From Solwaraspora sp. WMMA2056 (lineage in GTDB: Bacteria; Actinomycetota; Actinomycetes; Mycobacteriales; Micromonosporaceae), in NCBI RefSeq assembly GCF_030345095.1, contig NZ_CP128360.1, forward strand, positions 3,720,001 to 3,784,000: a stretch of 64,000 bases of DNA. Reading direction: 5' to 3'. This document shows positions 53,327-60,728 of this stretch, one piece after another. The position numbers and the translations under genes are program-made. The notes beneath the pieces were generated by a model. The model searched no databases. It had not been told where the DNA came from and worked only from the letters and a program-made list of their open reading frames with translations. Within the stretch, counting starts at the first letter, position 1. Every line of letters begins with the position of its first letter.

Positions 53327-54361
53327 GTGCCGTCGACCTCGACGCCGACCCTCGACCCCGCTGACATCAAACGTCTGGGCAACGCCTTCTGCCACGCGAA
53401 GCTGCTGCTCACCGCCACCGAGCTCGGACTTTTCGCCGACCTGTCGAGCAACGGCCGGTCGACCGCCGACGAGATCGCCGCCCGGCTGCACCTGGCCGGC
53501 CGTGGCGCGGGCGACTTTCTCGACGCGCTCACCGTGCTCGGCCTGCTCGATCGGACCGCCGCCGGCTACGACCTGGCCGACGCGGCACGCCGGCACCTGG
53601 TCCCCGGCGGACCGGCCTTCCTCGGCGGCTTCCTCGACCGGGCCAACCAGGTGCTCTACCCGGCCTGGGGCAAGCTGGCCACCGCGTTGCGGACCGGGCG
53701 ACCGCAGACCCCGTCGGCGGGCGCGGGCGCGTTCGCGCAGATGCTCGCCGACCCGGTCCAGCGTGAGCGGTACCTGGGCATGATGGACGGGGCCAGCGGT
53801 CAACTCGCGCCCCACCTGGCCGCTGCCGTCGACTGGTCGGCGGTCTCCAGCGTGGTAGACGTCGGCGGTGCCCGGGGCAACCTGGCCGCGGCGTTGGTGA
53901 CGGCGCATCCGCACCTGTCGGCGACCGTGTTCGACCTGCCGGCGATGGCGCCGTCGTTCGCGGACCACATGCGGTCGCTGCGTCCGCCGACCGAGGTCCG
54001 GTTCGTCGGTGGTGATTTCTTCGTCGACCCGCTACCGACCGCCGACGTGCTGATCATCGGCCATGTCCTGCACAACTGGTCGCCGCCGCAACGGCAGACC
54101 CTGATCGCCCGGGCGTACGCCGCGCTGCCCCCCGGTGGCCTGCTGCTGGTCTACGACGCGATGCTCGACGACGAGCCGGCCGACCTGGCCCGGCTGCTGG
54201 TCAGCCTCAACATGCTCCTGGTCACCTCCGACGGTGCGGAGTACCGGGCGGCGGACGGCGAACAGTGGCTGCGCGAGGCCGGGTTCGCCGTACAGCAGCG
54301 CCGGTCACTCGGGAGCAGCGACACTCTGTTGGTCGCCCGCAGGCCCACCGCCGGCAGCTGA
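53327..54361 (+). CDS. O-methyltransferase family 2
   Basis: A 344-residue SAM-dependent O-methyltransferase. The N-terminal winged-helix dimerisation domain (AKLLLTATELGLFADLS, ADEIAARLHL) precedes the Rossmann domain with motif I VVDVGGARGNLA and the catalytic-base His segment HVLHNWSPPQ. This is the family of TcmN-C/TcmO-, CarB- and DmpM-type enzymes that methylate phenols of aromatic polyketides. GTG at 53327 follows AAAGGAG. Its last 57 bases overlap a convergent small frame. Confidence 0.93.
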   Translation: MPSTSTPTLDPADIKRLGNAFCHAKLLLTATELGLFADLSSNGRSTADEIAARLHLAGRGAGDFLDALTVLGLLDRTAAGYDLADAARRHLVPGGPAFLGGFLDRANQVLYPAWGKLATALRTGRPQTPSAGAGAFAQMLADPVQRERYLGMMDGASGQLAPHLAAAVDWSAVSSVVDVGGARGNLAAALVTAHPHLSATVFDLPAMAPSFADHMRSLRPPTEVRFVGGDFFVDPLPTADVLIIGHVLHNWSPPQRQTLIARAYAALPPGGLLLVYDAMLDDEPADLARLLVSLNMLLVTSDGAEYRAADGEQWLREAGFAVQQRRSLGSSDTLLVARRPTAGS

Positions 54362-54583
54362 CCCGATCCGGGTGCCCGGCGTCGGCCGTTCCCCGGCGGG
54401 CGCGGGGTCGGTGCCATCGGCCCCGGCGGACAGGGCGCCGTCCCAGTCCGCCGGGGGACCGGGCACGACCAGGTGCAGGTGGCCAAGCAGCGGCAGCAGC
54501 CGGGCGAGCGGGCCGGGGGACACCGGCGTGGTGGTGTCGTCGACCGACGGTACGCCGTCGGCGGGGTGCGGCAGGCGGTCCAT
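54305..54583 (-). CDS. Possible small hypothetical protein
   Basis: A 92-residue frame starts ATG at 54583, with GGAG about 13 bases before it and the AKR stop just upstream. It contains LARLLPLLGHLHLVVPGPPADW and is otherwise Pro/Gly/Ala-rich with low complexity. No family is recognised. The 3' end overlaps the convergent methyltransferase. It may be a real last gene of the minus operon or chance; codon pattern and conservation would decide. Confidence 0.35.
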   Translation of the reverse strand: MDRLPHPADGVPSVDDTTTPVSPGPLARLLPLLGHLHLVVPGPPADWDGALSAGADGTDPAPAGERPTPGTRIGSAAGGGPAGDQQSVAAPE

Positions 54584-54588
54584 GGTCG

Positions 54589-55662
54589 TCAGTCTCCGGC
54601 CCGGTCCTGGCTGTCGGGTCCAGCGTCTCTGGTGTCGGATCCAGCGTCTGCGCTGTCGGGTCCAGCGTCTGCGCTGTCGGGCCGGCAGCGGCAGTCGGTC
54701 CCGACCGGCTGCGGGCAGACCGCGTCGCGCGGGTCGGACACCGTGGCCAGGCGGGCCCGCTCGGCCGCGTCGAGCCGGACCGCTGCGGCGGCCAGGTTCA
54801 TCTCCAGGTGGGTCGGGTCCCGGGTGCCGGCCACCGGCAACACGTCGGGGCCCTGCGCCAGCAGCCAGGCCAGGGCGAGCCGACTCACCCCGACGTGCCG
54901 GCGGGTGGCCACCCGCTGCGCGGCGCCGACCATCCGCCGCGTACGGGCGAAGTTGTCCGGCCGGAACCGGGGGTCGGCGTGCTGGTATGCGTCGGGGGCC
55001 AGCTGGTCGGGGGAGTCCAGCCGCCCGGTGAGCAGACCGGCACCGAGCGGGCGGTACGCCGCGAACCCGATCCCCAGGGCCCGGGCGGCGGGTAGCAGTT
55101 CCGTCTCGGCGCAGCGGCCGAGCAGCGAGTACTCGGCGGCTACCAGCGCCAACGGGTGCACCGCGTGGGCACGCCGGAGCTGACCGACGCCGACGTGGGC
55201 GACGCCGAGGTGGCGTACCTTGCCGGCGGCCACCAGCGCGGCCATCGCCTGCACGCTCTCCTCGACCGGCACCCGGGGGTCGGCGCGGTCGAGGAGGTAC
55301 AGGTCCAGGTAGTCGGTGCCGAGCCGGCGCAGGGTCGTGTGGCAGGACCGGGTCACCGTCTCGGGGCGGGCGTCGACGTCGACCAGCCGCCCGCTCCGGG
55401 TGTAGCGGCCGCCGCTGCGGCTGGCCAGCAGGACCGCCGTACGGCGGCCGCGCAGCGCCCGGCCGACGACGGTCTCGACGTCCCCGCCGGTGGTCAGGTC
55501 GGTGGCGTCGACCAGGCTGGTGCCGAACTCCCGTAGCTGGCCGATCATCCCGTCGGCGACGGCCCGGTCGACCGGGCCACCGCAGCCCGCGGTGAAACTC
55601 ATCGCGTTCAGGGCGATGGGCGTGGCGACCAGGCCGGTGGCCCCGAATCGGCGTGGCTGCAC
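54589..55662 (-). CDS. Aldo/keto reductase-fold protein lacking the catalytic tetrad
   Basis: A 357-residue AKR TIM-barrel protein. Fold and cofactor segments are clear (MQPRRFGATGLVATPIALN, TLRRLGTDYLDLY, VPVEESVQAM, GKVRHLGVAHVG, LPVAGTRDPTHLEMN). Of the Asp-Tyr-Lys-His tetrad, Asp is kept in LVDATD, but Tyr is Thr (DLTTGG, for DVYGxG), Lys is Arg (LLASRSG, for IATKxG) and His is Asp (LYLLDRADP, for LYQLHRPDP). Ordinary reductase chemistry is therefore unlikely. The tail carries three PDSADAG-like repeats. It lies in a minus operon after the second carrier protein. Confidence 0.87.
   Translation of the reverse strand: MQPRRFGATGLVATPIALNAMSFTAGCGGPVDRAVADGMIGQLREFGTSLVDATDLTTGGDVETVVGRALRGRRTAVLLASRSGGRYTRSGRLVDVDARPETVTRSCHTTLRRLGTDYLDLYLLDRADPRVPVEESVQAMAALVAAGKVRHLGVAHVGVGQLRRAHAVHPLALVAAEYSLLGRCAETELLPAARALGIGFAAYRPLGAGLLTGRLDSPDQLAPDAYQHADPRFRPDNFARTRRMVGAAQRVATRRHVGVSRLALAWLLAQGPDVLPVAGTRDPTHLEMNLAAAAVRLDAAERARLATVSDPRDAVCPQPVGTDCRCRPDSADAGPDSADAGSDTRDAGPDSQDRAGD
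54612..54674 (-). repeat. 21-bp tandem repeat, three copies, in the AKR tail
   Basis: Three adjacent 21-base units of the form TGTCGGGTCCAGCGTCTGCG plus C encode PDSADAG-like heptapeptides at the AKR C terminus. The copies differ at a few bases. They form an acidic, probably disordered tail. Confidence 0.85.
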
Positions 55663-55674
55663 GGCGGGGCGGGT

Positions 55675-55965
55675 TCAGCCGGTCGGGCAGAGGTGCCGGG
55701 CGAGGTCGGCCAGGCTGTCGTGCTCGAACAACGCGGCGGCGGCGATCTCGATGCCGAGTTCCTCCTCCAGACCGGCGTGTACCTGCAACAGCTGCACCGA
55801 GTTGGCGGCGACGTCGGTGATCCGGCGCTCCGGTGGGATCGGTCCGGGGTCCGGTTCGCCGGCGTCCACCAGGATCCGGGCCAGCACCCGCTGCAGGGCC
55901 TGCAGGGTCTGCCGGTACCTGGCGCCGTCGGTCGCCGCCGGCTGGTCGTGGTCGTCGGCACGCAT
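55675..55965 (-). CDS. Second stand-alone acyl/peptidyl carrier protein
   Basis: A 96-residue carrier protein with the attachment Ser 56 in DVAANSVQLLQVHAGLEEEL. It differs from the PKS ACP at 28323 (ANS in place of GYDS), so it probably serves another chain. The fatty acyl-AMP ligase at 14827 is the obvious loading partner, as FAALs load carrier proteins. The gene lies between an AKR-fold and a glycosyltransferase gene in one minus operon. Confidence 0.87.
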   Translation of the reverse strand: MRADDHDQPAATDGARYRQTLQALQRVLARILVDAGEPDPGPIPPERRITDVAANSVQLLQVHAGLEEELGIEIAAAALFEHDSLADLARHLCPTG

Positions 55966-55984
55966 CGGTGTCCCTTCTGGTCGT

Positions 55985-56824
55985 TCACTGGTGGCGGTAG
56001 TAGCTCCACAGGTCGTGGTACGGGATCGTGGTGCCCTCCCGGCGGGCCCGCGCCCATTCGCCGGCCCAGTGCAGCATCAGGGTGGGTGCCGCCGGCTCGA
56101 TGATCCGTCCGTTGTGCACGACGAAGGCCGGGTCGCCGGCCCACCGCTCGGCCGGCAGGTCCCAGGCGCCGGTGGTCGCGGCGATCGTGTAGAGGCTGGT
56201 GTAGGGGGCACCGGAGGTGACGATCAGATAGTTGAGGAAGGGCTGCTCGGCGCAGGTGAGCTCCATGTGGGCGGCCAGCGCGAGCGCCTCGGGCAGGCGG
56301 GCGGTGGCGTGCGCCAGGGACAGGTTGCCCCGGCGGGAGGCGATGAAGCCGGTGTTGGCGGCGAAGGCGACCTGTTCGTCGGTCAGCACGCCGACGTCGT
56401 GGATGCTGTCGCGCCACACCCATCTGCGGATCTCCGGTTGGTGTGAGTGTGACGTGACGAACGAGTAGTCGTCGAGGTAGCGGTAGACGAAGTGGACGTT
56501 GTGCAGGACCACCGTGTCGCAGTCGATGTAGACGAACTCGTCGTACGGTCCATGCCAGATCGCGAGCTTGCGGTACTGGCCGCTGGCTGCGCCATGGAAG
56601 GCGTACCCGATCTCGTCGCACCGGTCCAACACCGCATAATCATCGAAGATCTCAAATTCATATTGATGGCGGAGTGCGCGGAGCGCGTCGATGTCGCCGG
56701 CGAAGGGGACCAGGCACAGCGGGGTCCAGGGATGATAGGTCCGGAAGCTGTTCAGAAATGCCAGCGCCTGCTCCAGCACGCCGTCGTTGGCCAGGAAATA
56801 GACACCCCTGCGCGCCCCGGTCAC
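55985..56824 (-). CDS. GT-A glycosyltransferase, GT8-like
   Basis: A 279-residue protein opening RRGVYFLANDGVLEQALAFLNS, with TPLCLVPFAGDIDAL and the metal motif DEFVYIDCDTVVLHN (DxD as DCD). This pattern matches GT-A enzymes of the GT8/LgtC type. It ends in APTLMLHWAGEWARA. It may transfer a hexose or amino sugar from a UDP donor. GTG overlaps the GT2 stop by GTGA. The codons for EFEIFDDYAV (56638-56670) are unusually AT-rich, perhaps a trace of separate origin. Confidence 0.8.
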   Translation of the reverse strand: MTGARRGVYFLANDGVLEQALAFLNSFRTYHPWTPLCLVPFAGDIDALRALRHQYEFEIFDDYAVLDRCDEIGYAFHGAASGQYRKLAIWHGPYDEFVYIDCDTVVLHNVHFVYRYLDDYSFVTSHSHQPEIRRWVWRDSIHDVGVLTDEQVAFAANTGFIASRRGNLSLAHATARLPEALALAAHMELTCAEQPFLNYLIVTSGAPYTSLYTIAATTGAWDLPAERWAGDPAFVVHNGRIIEPAAPTLMLHWAGEWARARREGTTIPYHDLWSYYRHQ

Positions 56825-58203
56825 CGCTGCGCGCCCTGTCGGACGTCGACGGCGGAGGTCCGCTGCGGCGAGCGGGCGTCGGTGCCGTTGGCGGCGATCC
56901 GGTCCACCAGGGCGCAGTACTCGGCGGCGGCACCGGCCACCGCGAACGAGACCCCGACGGCCCGCATCCGTCGGTCGAACTCCGACGGCGGCACCGCCGG
57001 CTGGTCCGGGTCGGCGTCGCGGATCGGGTGCCACACCCGGCGGACCCGCTCCAACAGCGCCAGGTACTCGCCGGGCTGCTCGCCGCCGCGGGCCAGGATC
57101 TCCGCGGCGGGTCCGTCCGGCACCACCGGCACCGGGCGGGCATGGGTACGCAGTGCCTGTCGCACCTCGGCCAGCGCCGGCTGGCGTTCCGACGCGCCGG
57201 TGGCGATCCGTCGGTAGTCGACCGGCAACGCCGTCCAGTCGACGTCCCGGGTCGCCGCCTCGATCCGGGCGGCCAGGTCGCGCCAGGCCCGGCTCAGTGC
57301 CGTGCGGTCCAGCTCCACCAGCAGGCATCCGGTCAGTTCGCCGAGGCGTACCAGGTAGCCGAGCAACGCCGAACTGATCATCAGATACTCGTAGACGGCG
57401 AACGCGGCGCGCACCCGGGGGTCGGCGAACTCGGCGAACCGCCGGTAGGTGCGGAACTCGTCCCGGGTCCGCTCCCGGTACCAGTCCAGCGCGCGGTGGG
57501 TGACGACCCGGGCGCGGTTGCGCCGCAGCAGCAGTTCGGGTGCGCTGGCGCCGTAGCGCAGGTAGCGGTCGGTGATCTCGCCGATCTGCTCGGCGCAGCC
57601 GTGCATCACCGGCGGCGCGCCGGACAACCAGCCGATGCGGTGGCCGGCCTCGTGCAACGCGGCACCGAAGTCCGAGTCCTCGCCCGAGGTGTGCAGGTCC
57701 TCGCAGAAGCGCAGGTCCGGGCCGAGCCGGTCGCGCCGTACCCCGCAGTTGCCGGTGGTGAGCGTGTCGGCTTCGGTCTCGTCGACCGGGATCGCGTCGA
57801 ACAGCCGCAGATAGTCGACGAAGGCGCTGACCGGTCCGGACACCACGGTACGGATCGGTGCGCAGAGCGCCGTCCGGTCCGGGCGGGCGAGCGCCCGCGA
57901 CATGTCCACGCACCAGGACGGCGGCACCAGACAGTCGTCGTCGACGTACAGGACGGTGTCGTGGACCGCCGCGTCCAGTACGACGTTGCGGGCCGCCGCC
58001 ACGTTGCGCCGTTCGCGGTAGTGCACCCGTAGCCGGCCACCGGCGATCCGGTCCAGTTCCGGCAGTCGTGACCGGCCGTTGACGACCACCAGGACCTCTG
58101 CGGTCTCCCCGGCGGTCCGGGCGGCCCGCAGCGCCGCCCGGACGGTCCGGACGAGCGCGGCGGGGTCGTCGCCCCTGGTGGGTATCCCTACCGAGACCGT
58201 CAT
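56821..58203 (-). CDS. GT2-family glycosyltransferase with C-terminal extension
   Basis: A 460-residue protein. The GT-A part reads MTVSVGIPTRGDDPAALV, VLYVDDDCLVPPSW (DxD as DDD), TTGNCGVRRDRLGPD and SGEDSDFGAA. It is paralogous to the GT2 at 34003 across both the catalytic part and the roughly 220-residue helical extension. ATG at 58203 follows GAAAGGA. It is the first gene of the rightmost cluster operon (GT2, GT8-like, carrier protein, AKR-fold, small frame). Confidence 0.89.
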   Translation of the reverse strand: MTVSVGIPTRGDDPAALVRTVRAALRAARTAGETAEVLVVVNGRSRLPELDRIAGGRLRVHYRERRNVAAARNVVLDAAVHDTVLYVDDDCLVPPSWCVDMSRALARPDRTALCAPIRTVVSGPVSAFVDYLRLFDAIPVDETEADTLTTGNCGVRRDRLGPDLRFCEDLHTSGEDSDFGAALHEAGHRIGWLSGAPPVMHGCAEQIGEITDRYLRYGASAPELLLRRNRARVVTHRALDWYRERTRDEFRTYRRFAEFADPRVRAAFAVYEYLMISSALLGYLVRLGELTGCLLVELDRTALSRAWRDLAARIEAATRDVDWTALPVDYRRIATGASERQPALAEVRQALRTHARPVPVVPDGPAAEILARGGEQPGEYLALLERVRRVWHPIRDADPDQPAVPPSEFDRRMRAVGVSFAVAGAAAEYCALVDRIAANGTDARSPQRTSAVDVRQGAQR

Positions 58204-58257
58204 CAGATTCCTTTCGTCGCGCGCTGTGCGCATCGACGATGGCCGGTTCCGCTCGGG

Positions 58258-58270
58258 TCCGGCTGGAGCC
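58258..58270 (+). promoter_or_regulatory. Candidate SARP box (copy 5)
   Basis: TCCGGCTGGAGCC lies 55 bases before the minus-strand GT2 start and matches the motif in other cluster promoters, but on the strand opposite to the gene. TCGGGTC lies 11 bases before TGGAGCC. The rest of 58204-58414 has no gene and probably holds the right end of the cluster. Confidence 0.35.
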
Positions 58271-58414
58271 TGCGGCCAGCGGCGGGACGGCGGGGCACCC
58301 CCCCGGTCGCGGCCAGAGTGTGCGACGGCAGCGGGCGCGTCGGCGGAAGTCCGCCAGGGAAATGGACAGACCGGGCGATCTGGTCGCCCGGTCTGGTCGT
58401 GCACCGTGTCGCGG

Positions 58415-58488
58415 TGCCCCCGGTGGGATTCGAACCCACACTGTCGGAGGTTTGAGCTCCGTCTCTCTACCGGTTGGAGTACGGGGAC
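58415..58488 (-). tRNA. tRNA-Leu (anticodon CAA) with a short variable region
   Basis: The cloverleaf folds cleanly: acceptor GTCCCCG/CGGGGGC (one G-U pair), anticodon stem CGGAG/CTCCG around loop CTCAAAC (anticodon CAA), variable region ACAGT, T stem GTGGG/CCCAC around TTCGAAT, discriminator A. The 3' CCA is not encoded. Leucine tRNAs normally carry a long variable arm; this one has five bases. It reads on the minus strand, divergent from the ANTAR regulator, and marks the cluster's right boundary. Confidence 0.85.
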
Positions 58489-58594
58489 GTTTGTCGGGTC
58501 TGGGGCCCGGCTTCGTCAAGCCTACCCACTACGCTGAAGGCGGCGACACCCAACCCGGTGGGTGTCGGGTCGCAAGTGTTGGGGGTAGGGGTTC

Positions 58595-59224
58595 GTGGCC
58601 GACACGCAGGCGGGTGCCGAGCGCAGGCGGGTACTGATCGCAGAGGACGAGGCGCTGATCCGACTCGATCTGGCGGAGATGCTCGTCGAGGAGGGCTACG
58701 ACGTCGTCGGTGAGGCCGGCGACGGGGAGACCGCGGTGCGCCTCGCCGAGGAGCTCAAGCCCGATCTGGTGATCCTCGACATCAAGATGCCGATCATGGA
58801 CGGGCTGGCGGCGGCCGAGCGGATCGCCGCGGGCCGGATCGCCCCGGTGGTGATCCTCACCGCGTTCAGCCAGCGCGACCTGGTGGAGCGGGCCCGTGCC
58901 GCTGGTGCGATGGCGTACCTGGTCAAGCCGTTCCAGAAGAGTGACCTGGTGCCGGCGATCGAGATCGCGCTGTCGCGCTACAGCGAGCTGGCCACCCTCG
59001 AGTCCGAGGTCGCCGGGTTGGCCGACCGGTTGGAGACCCGCAAGGTCGTCGAGCGGGCCAAGGGCATGCTGATGACCTCGTACGGGATGACCGAGCCCCA
59101 GGCCTTCAAGTGGATCCAGCGGATGGCGATGGACCACCGGATGACCATGCGCGACGTCGCGGAGCGGATCCTGGCCGAGACTCCGGGCGAGACCGCCGGT
59201 GAGACCACCCCTACGCAGCAGTGA
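58595..59224 (+). CDS. pdtaR: ANTAR-domain response regulator (PdtaR/AmiR type)
   Basis: A 209-residue regulator: a receiver domain (VLIAEDEALIRLDLAEML, phospho-Asp in LVILDIKMP, Lys in YLVKPF) and a C-terminal ANTAR RNA-binding domain (RKVVERAKGMLMTSYGMTEP, AFKWIQRMAMDHRMTMRDVA). ANTAR proteins bind tandem hairpins in mRNA leaders and prevent termination. It is a core actinobacterial gene, present in single copy in most genomes. GTG at 58595 has only a G-rich upstream region. Confidence 0.93.
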   Translation: MADTQAGAERRRVLIAEDEALIRLDLAEMLVEEGYDVVGEAGDGETAVRLAEELKPDLVILDIKMPIMDGLAAAERIAAGRIAPVVILTAFSQRDLVERARAAGAMAYLVKPFQKSDLVPAIEIALSRYSELATLESEVAGLADRLETRKVVERAKGMLMTSYGMTEPQAFKWIQRMAMDHRMTMRDVAERILAETPGETAGETTPTQQ

Positions 59225-59464
59225 GTGACCGTCGCGGGCCCCGGCCGGCCAGGTGCACGCGGGGCGTGTTACAGCTGGTCGGGCCATCAGGCCACGCTAC
59301 GTAACGTTTTTGTCAACGGCCCTTCCTGGACCTTACGGCGTGCCCGGCAGGTGGGATAACGTCCCGCCCCAAGGCCGGGATAGCGGCCGGGTGCGTGCTT
59401 CCCGCAAGAGCCAATCGGCAGTGGGTGGTTCGGGCCAATTGGTATCGAGGAGGGGTTTCGAGCC

Positions 59465-60628
59465 TTGAAGCGTAATCTTGTACGCGTGCTCGGCGGCGTC
59501 GCCATGATGGCGCTCGTCGCCGGCGGTGCCGCCTGCAGCAGCGGGGACGGCGACAGCACGGAAGCTGGCGGCGAGGCGTGCGGCAACAAGATCGCCTTTT
59601 TTGGGGCGTTGACTGGCCCGTCGGCGGCGCTGGGCATCAACGAGAACAACGGTGTCGCGCTCGCGGTCGAGCAGTACAACGAGGCGAACCCGGACTGCAC
59701 GGTCGAGCACGTCGGTCTCGACTCGCAGGGCAGCCCGGACCAGGCGCCCGGTCTGGCGCAGCGGGCCATCGACGACGAGAAGATGCTCGGCATCGTCGGC
59801 CCGGCGTACTCCGGTGAGTCCGAGGCGGCCGGCCCGCTGTTCGCCGAGGCCGGACTGGTCACCATCACCCCGTCGGCGACCCGGCCGAGCCTGGCCGACC
59901 AGGGCTGGCCGACCTTCTTCCGGGGCGTCGGCAACGACCTGAGCCAGGGCCCGGCCGCCGGCGTCTACATCCGCGACGTGCTGGGCGCGCAGCGGGTCTT
60001 CGTGATCGACGACCAGTCGGCGTACGGCGCGGGTCTGGCCGACGAGGTCAAGAAGGTCCTCGGTGACCTGGTCGTCGACTCCGACAAGGTCCAGGGCGAG
60101 GGCAAGCAGGTCGACTTCTCCGCCACCGTCACCAAGGTCCGCTCGGCCAACGTCGACGCGGTCTTCTACGGTGGGTACTACCAGGAGGCCGGCCTGATCC
60201 GGAAGCAGCTGACCGACGCGGGCATCGCCGCCACGATGGTCGCCGGTGACGGCGTCAACGACCCGGCGTACGTCACCTCCGCCGGTGCCGCCGCCGCCGA
60301 GGGCACCATCCTCACCTGCCCGTGCCAGCCGGCCACCGAGGCCCGGGGCAGCTTCGCCGCCGACTACGAGGCGCTGCACGGCTCCCCGCCGGGCACCTAC
60401 AGCGACACCGCCTACGACGCGGCGAACATCCTGCTCGAGGGCATCAAGGAGGGCAACACCACCCGCGAGGCGCTGCTCGAGTGGGTGAAGAACTACGAGG
60501 GTGAAGGCGTCGCCGCCAGCTACAAGTTCGACGACAAGGGCGAGATGGAGGCCTCGCAGGTCGTCGTCTGGGCGTTCAAGGTCGTCAACGGTGAGGTCGT
60601 GCCGGACCAGGAGATCCCCAAGTCCTGA
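59465..60628 (+). CDS. livK: Branched-chain amino acid ABC transporter substrate-binding lipoprotein
   Basis: A 387-residue periplasmic-binding-type lipoprotein. The signal peptide (KRNLVRVLGGVAMMALVAGG) ends before a Cys at about residue 24 that would be lipidated. The mature part is a Leu/Ile/Val-binding fold: KIAFFGALTGPSAALGI, IVGPAYSGESEAAGPLFAEA, TPSATRPSLADQG and SDTAYDAANILLEGI. TTG at 59465 follows GAGGAGG. It is the first gene of livKHMGF and is separated from livH by a strong terminator. The 240-base upstream region has no gene. Confidence 0.94.
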   Translation: MKRNLVRVLGGVAMMALVAGGAACSSGDGDSTEAGGEACGNKIAFFGALTGPSAALGINENNGVALAVEQYNEANPDCTVEHVGLDSQGSPDQAPGLAQRAIDDEKMLGIVGPAYSGESEAAGPLFAEAGLVTITPSATRPSLADQGWPTFFRGVGNDLSQGPAAGVYIRDVLGAQRVFVIDDQSAYGAGLADEVKKVLGDLVVDSDKVQGEGKQVDFSATVTKVRSANVDAVFYGGYYQEAGLIRKQLTDAGIAATMVAGDGVNDPAYVTSAGAAAAEGTILTCPCQPATEARGSFAADYEALHGSPPGTYSDTAYDAANILLEGIKEGNTTREALLEWVKNYEGEGVAASYKFDDKGEMEASQVVVWAFKVVNGEVVPDQEIPKS

Positions 60629-60658
60629 TCCGTCCCCATCGGCAGGTCAGCTTTTCAG

Positions 60659-60702
60659 CGGGTGCGGCCGGGAGCTCGCTCCCGGCCGCACCCGATTTTT
60701 TT
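60659..60702 (+). terminator. Intrinsic terminator/attenuator between livK and livH
   Basis: A perfect 16-bp stem (CGGGTGCGGCCGGGAG with its complement) and a CTCG loop are followed, after one A, by seven T residues. It is the only textbook rho-independent terminator in the window. It would make livK transcripts more abundant than the permease and ATPase genes. Confidence 0.9.
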
Positions 60703-60728
60703 CCCCAGCCCTCAATGGAGCACCCTCC

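Noticed and set aside
59225-59464. A tandem-hairpin ANTAR target or riboswitch upstream of livK
   Set aside because: I could not draw two hexaloop hairpins or a known riboswitch core in this stretch by eye.
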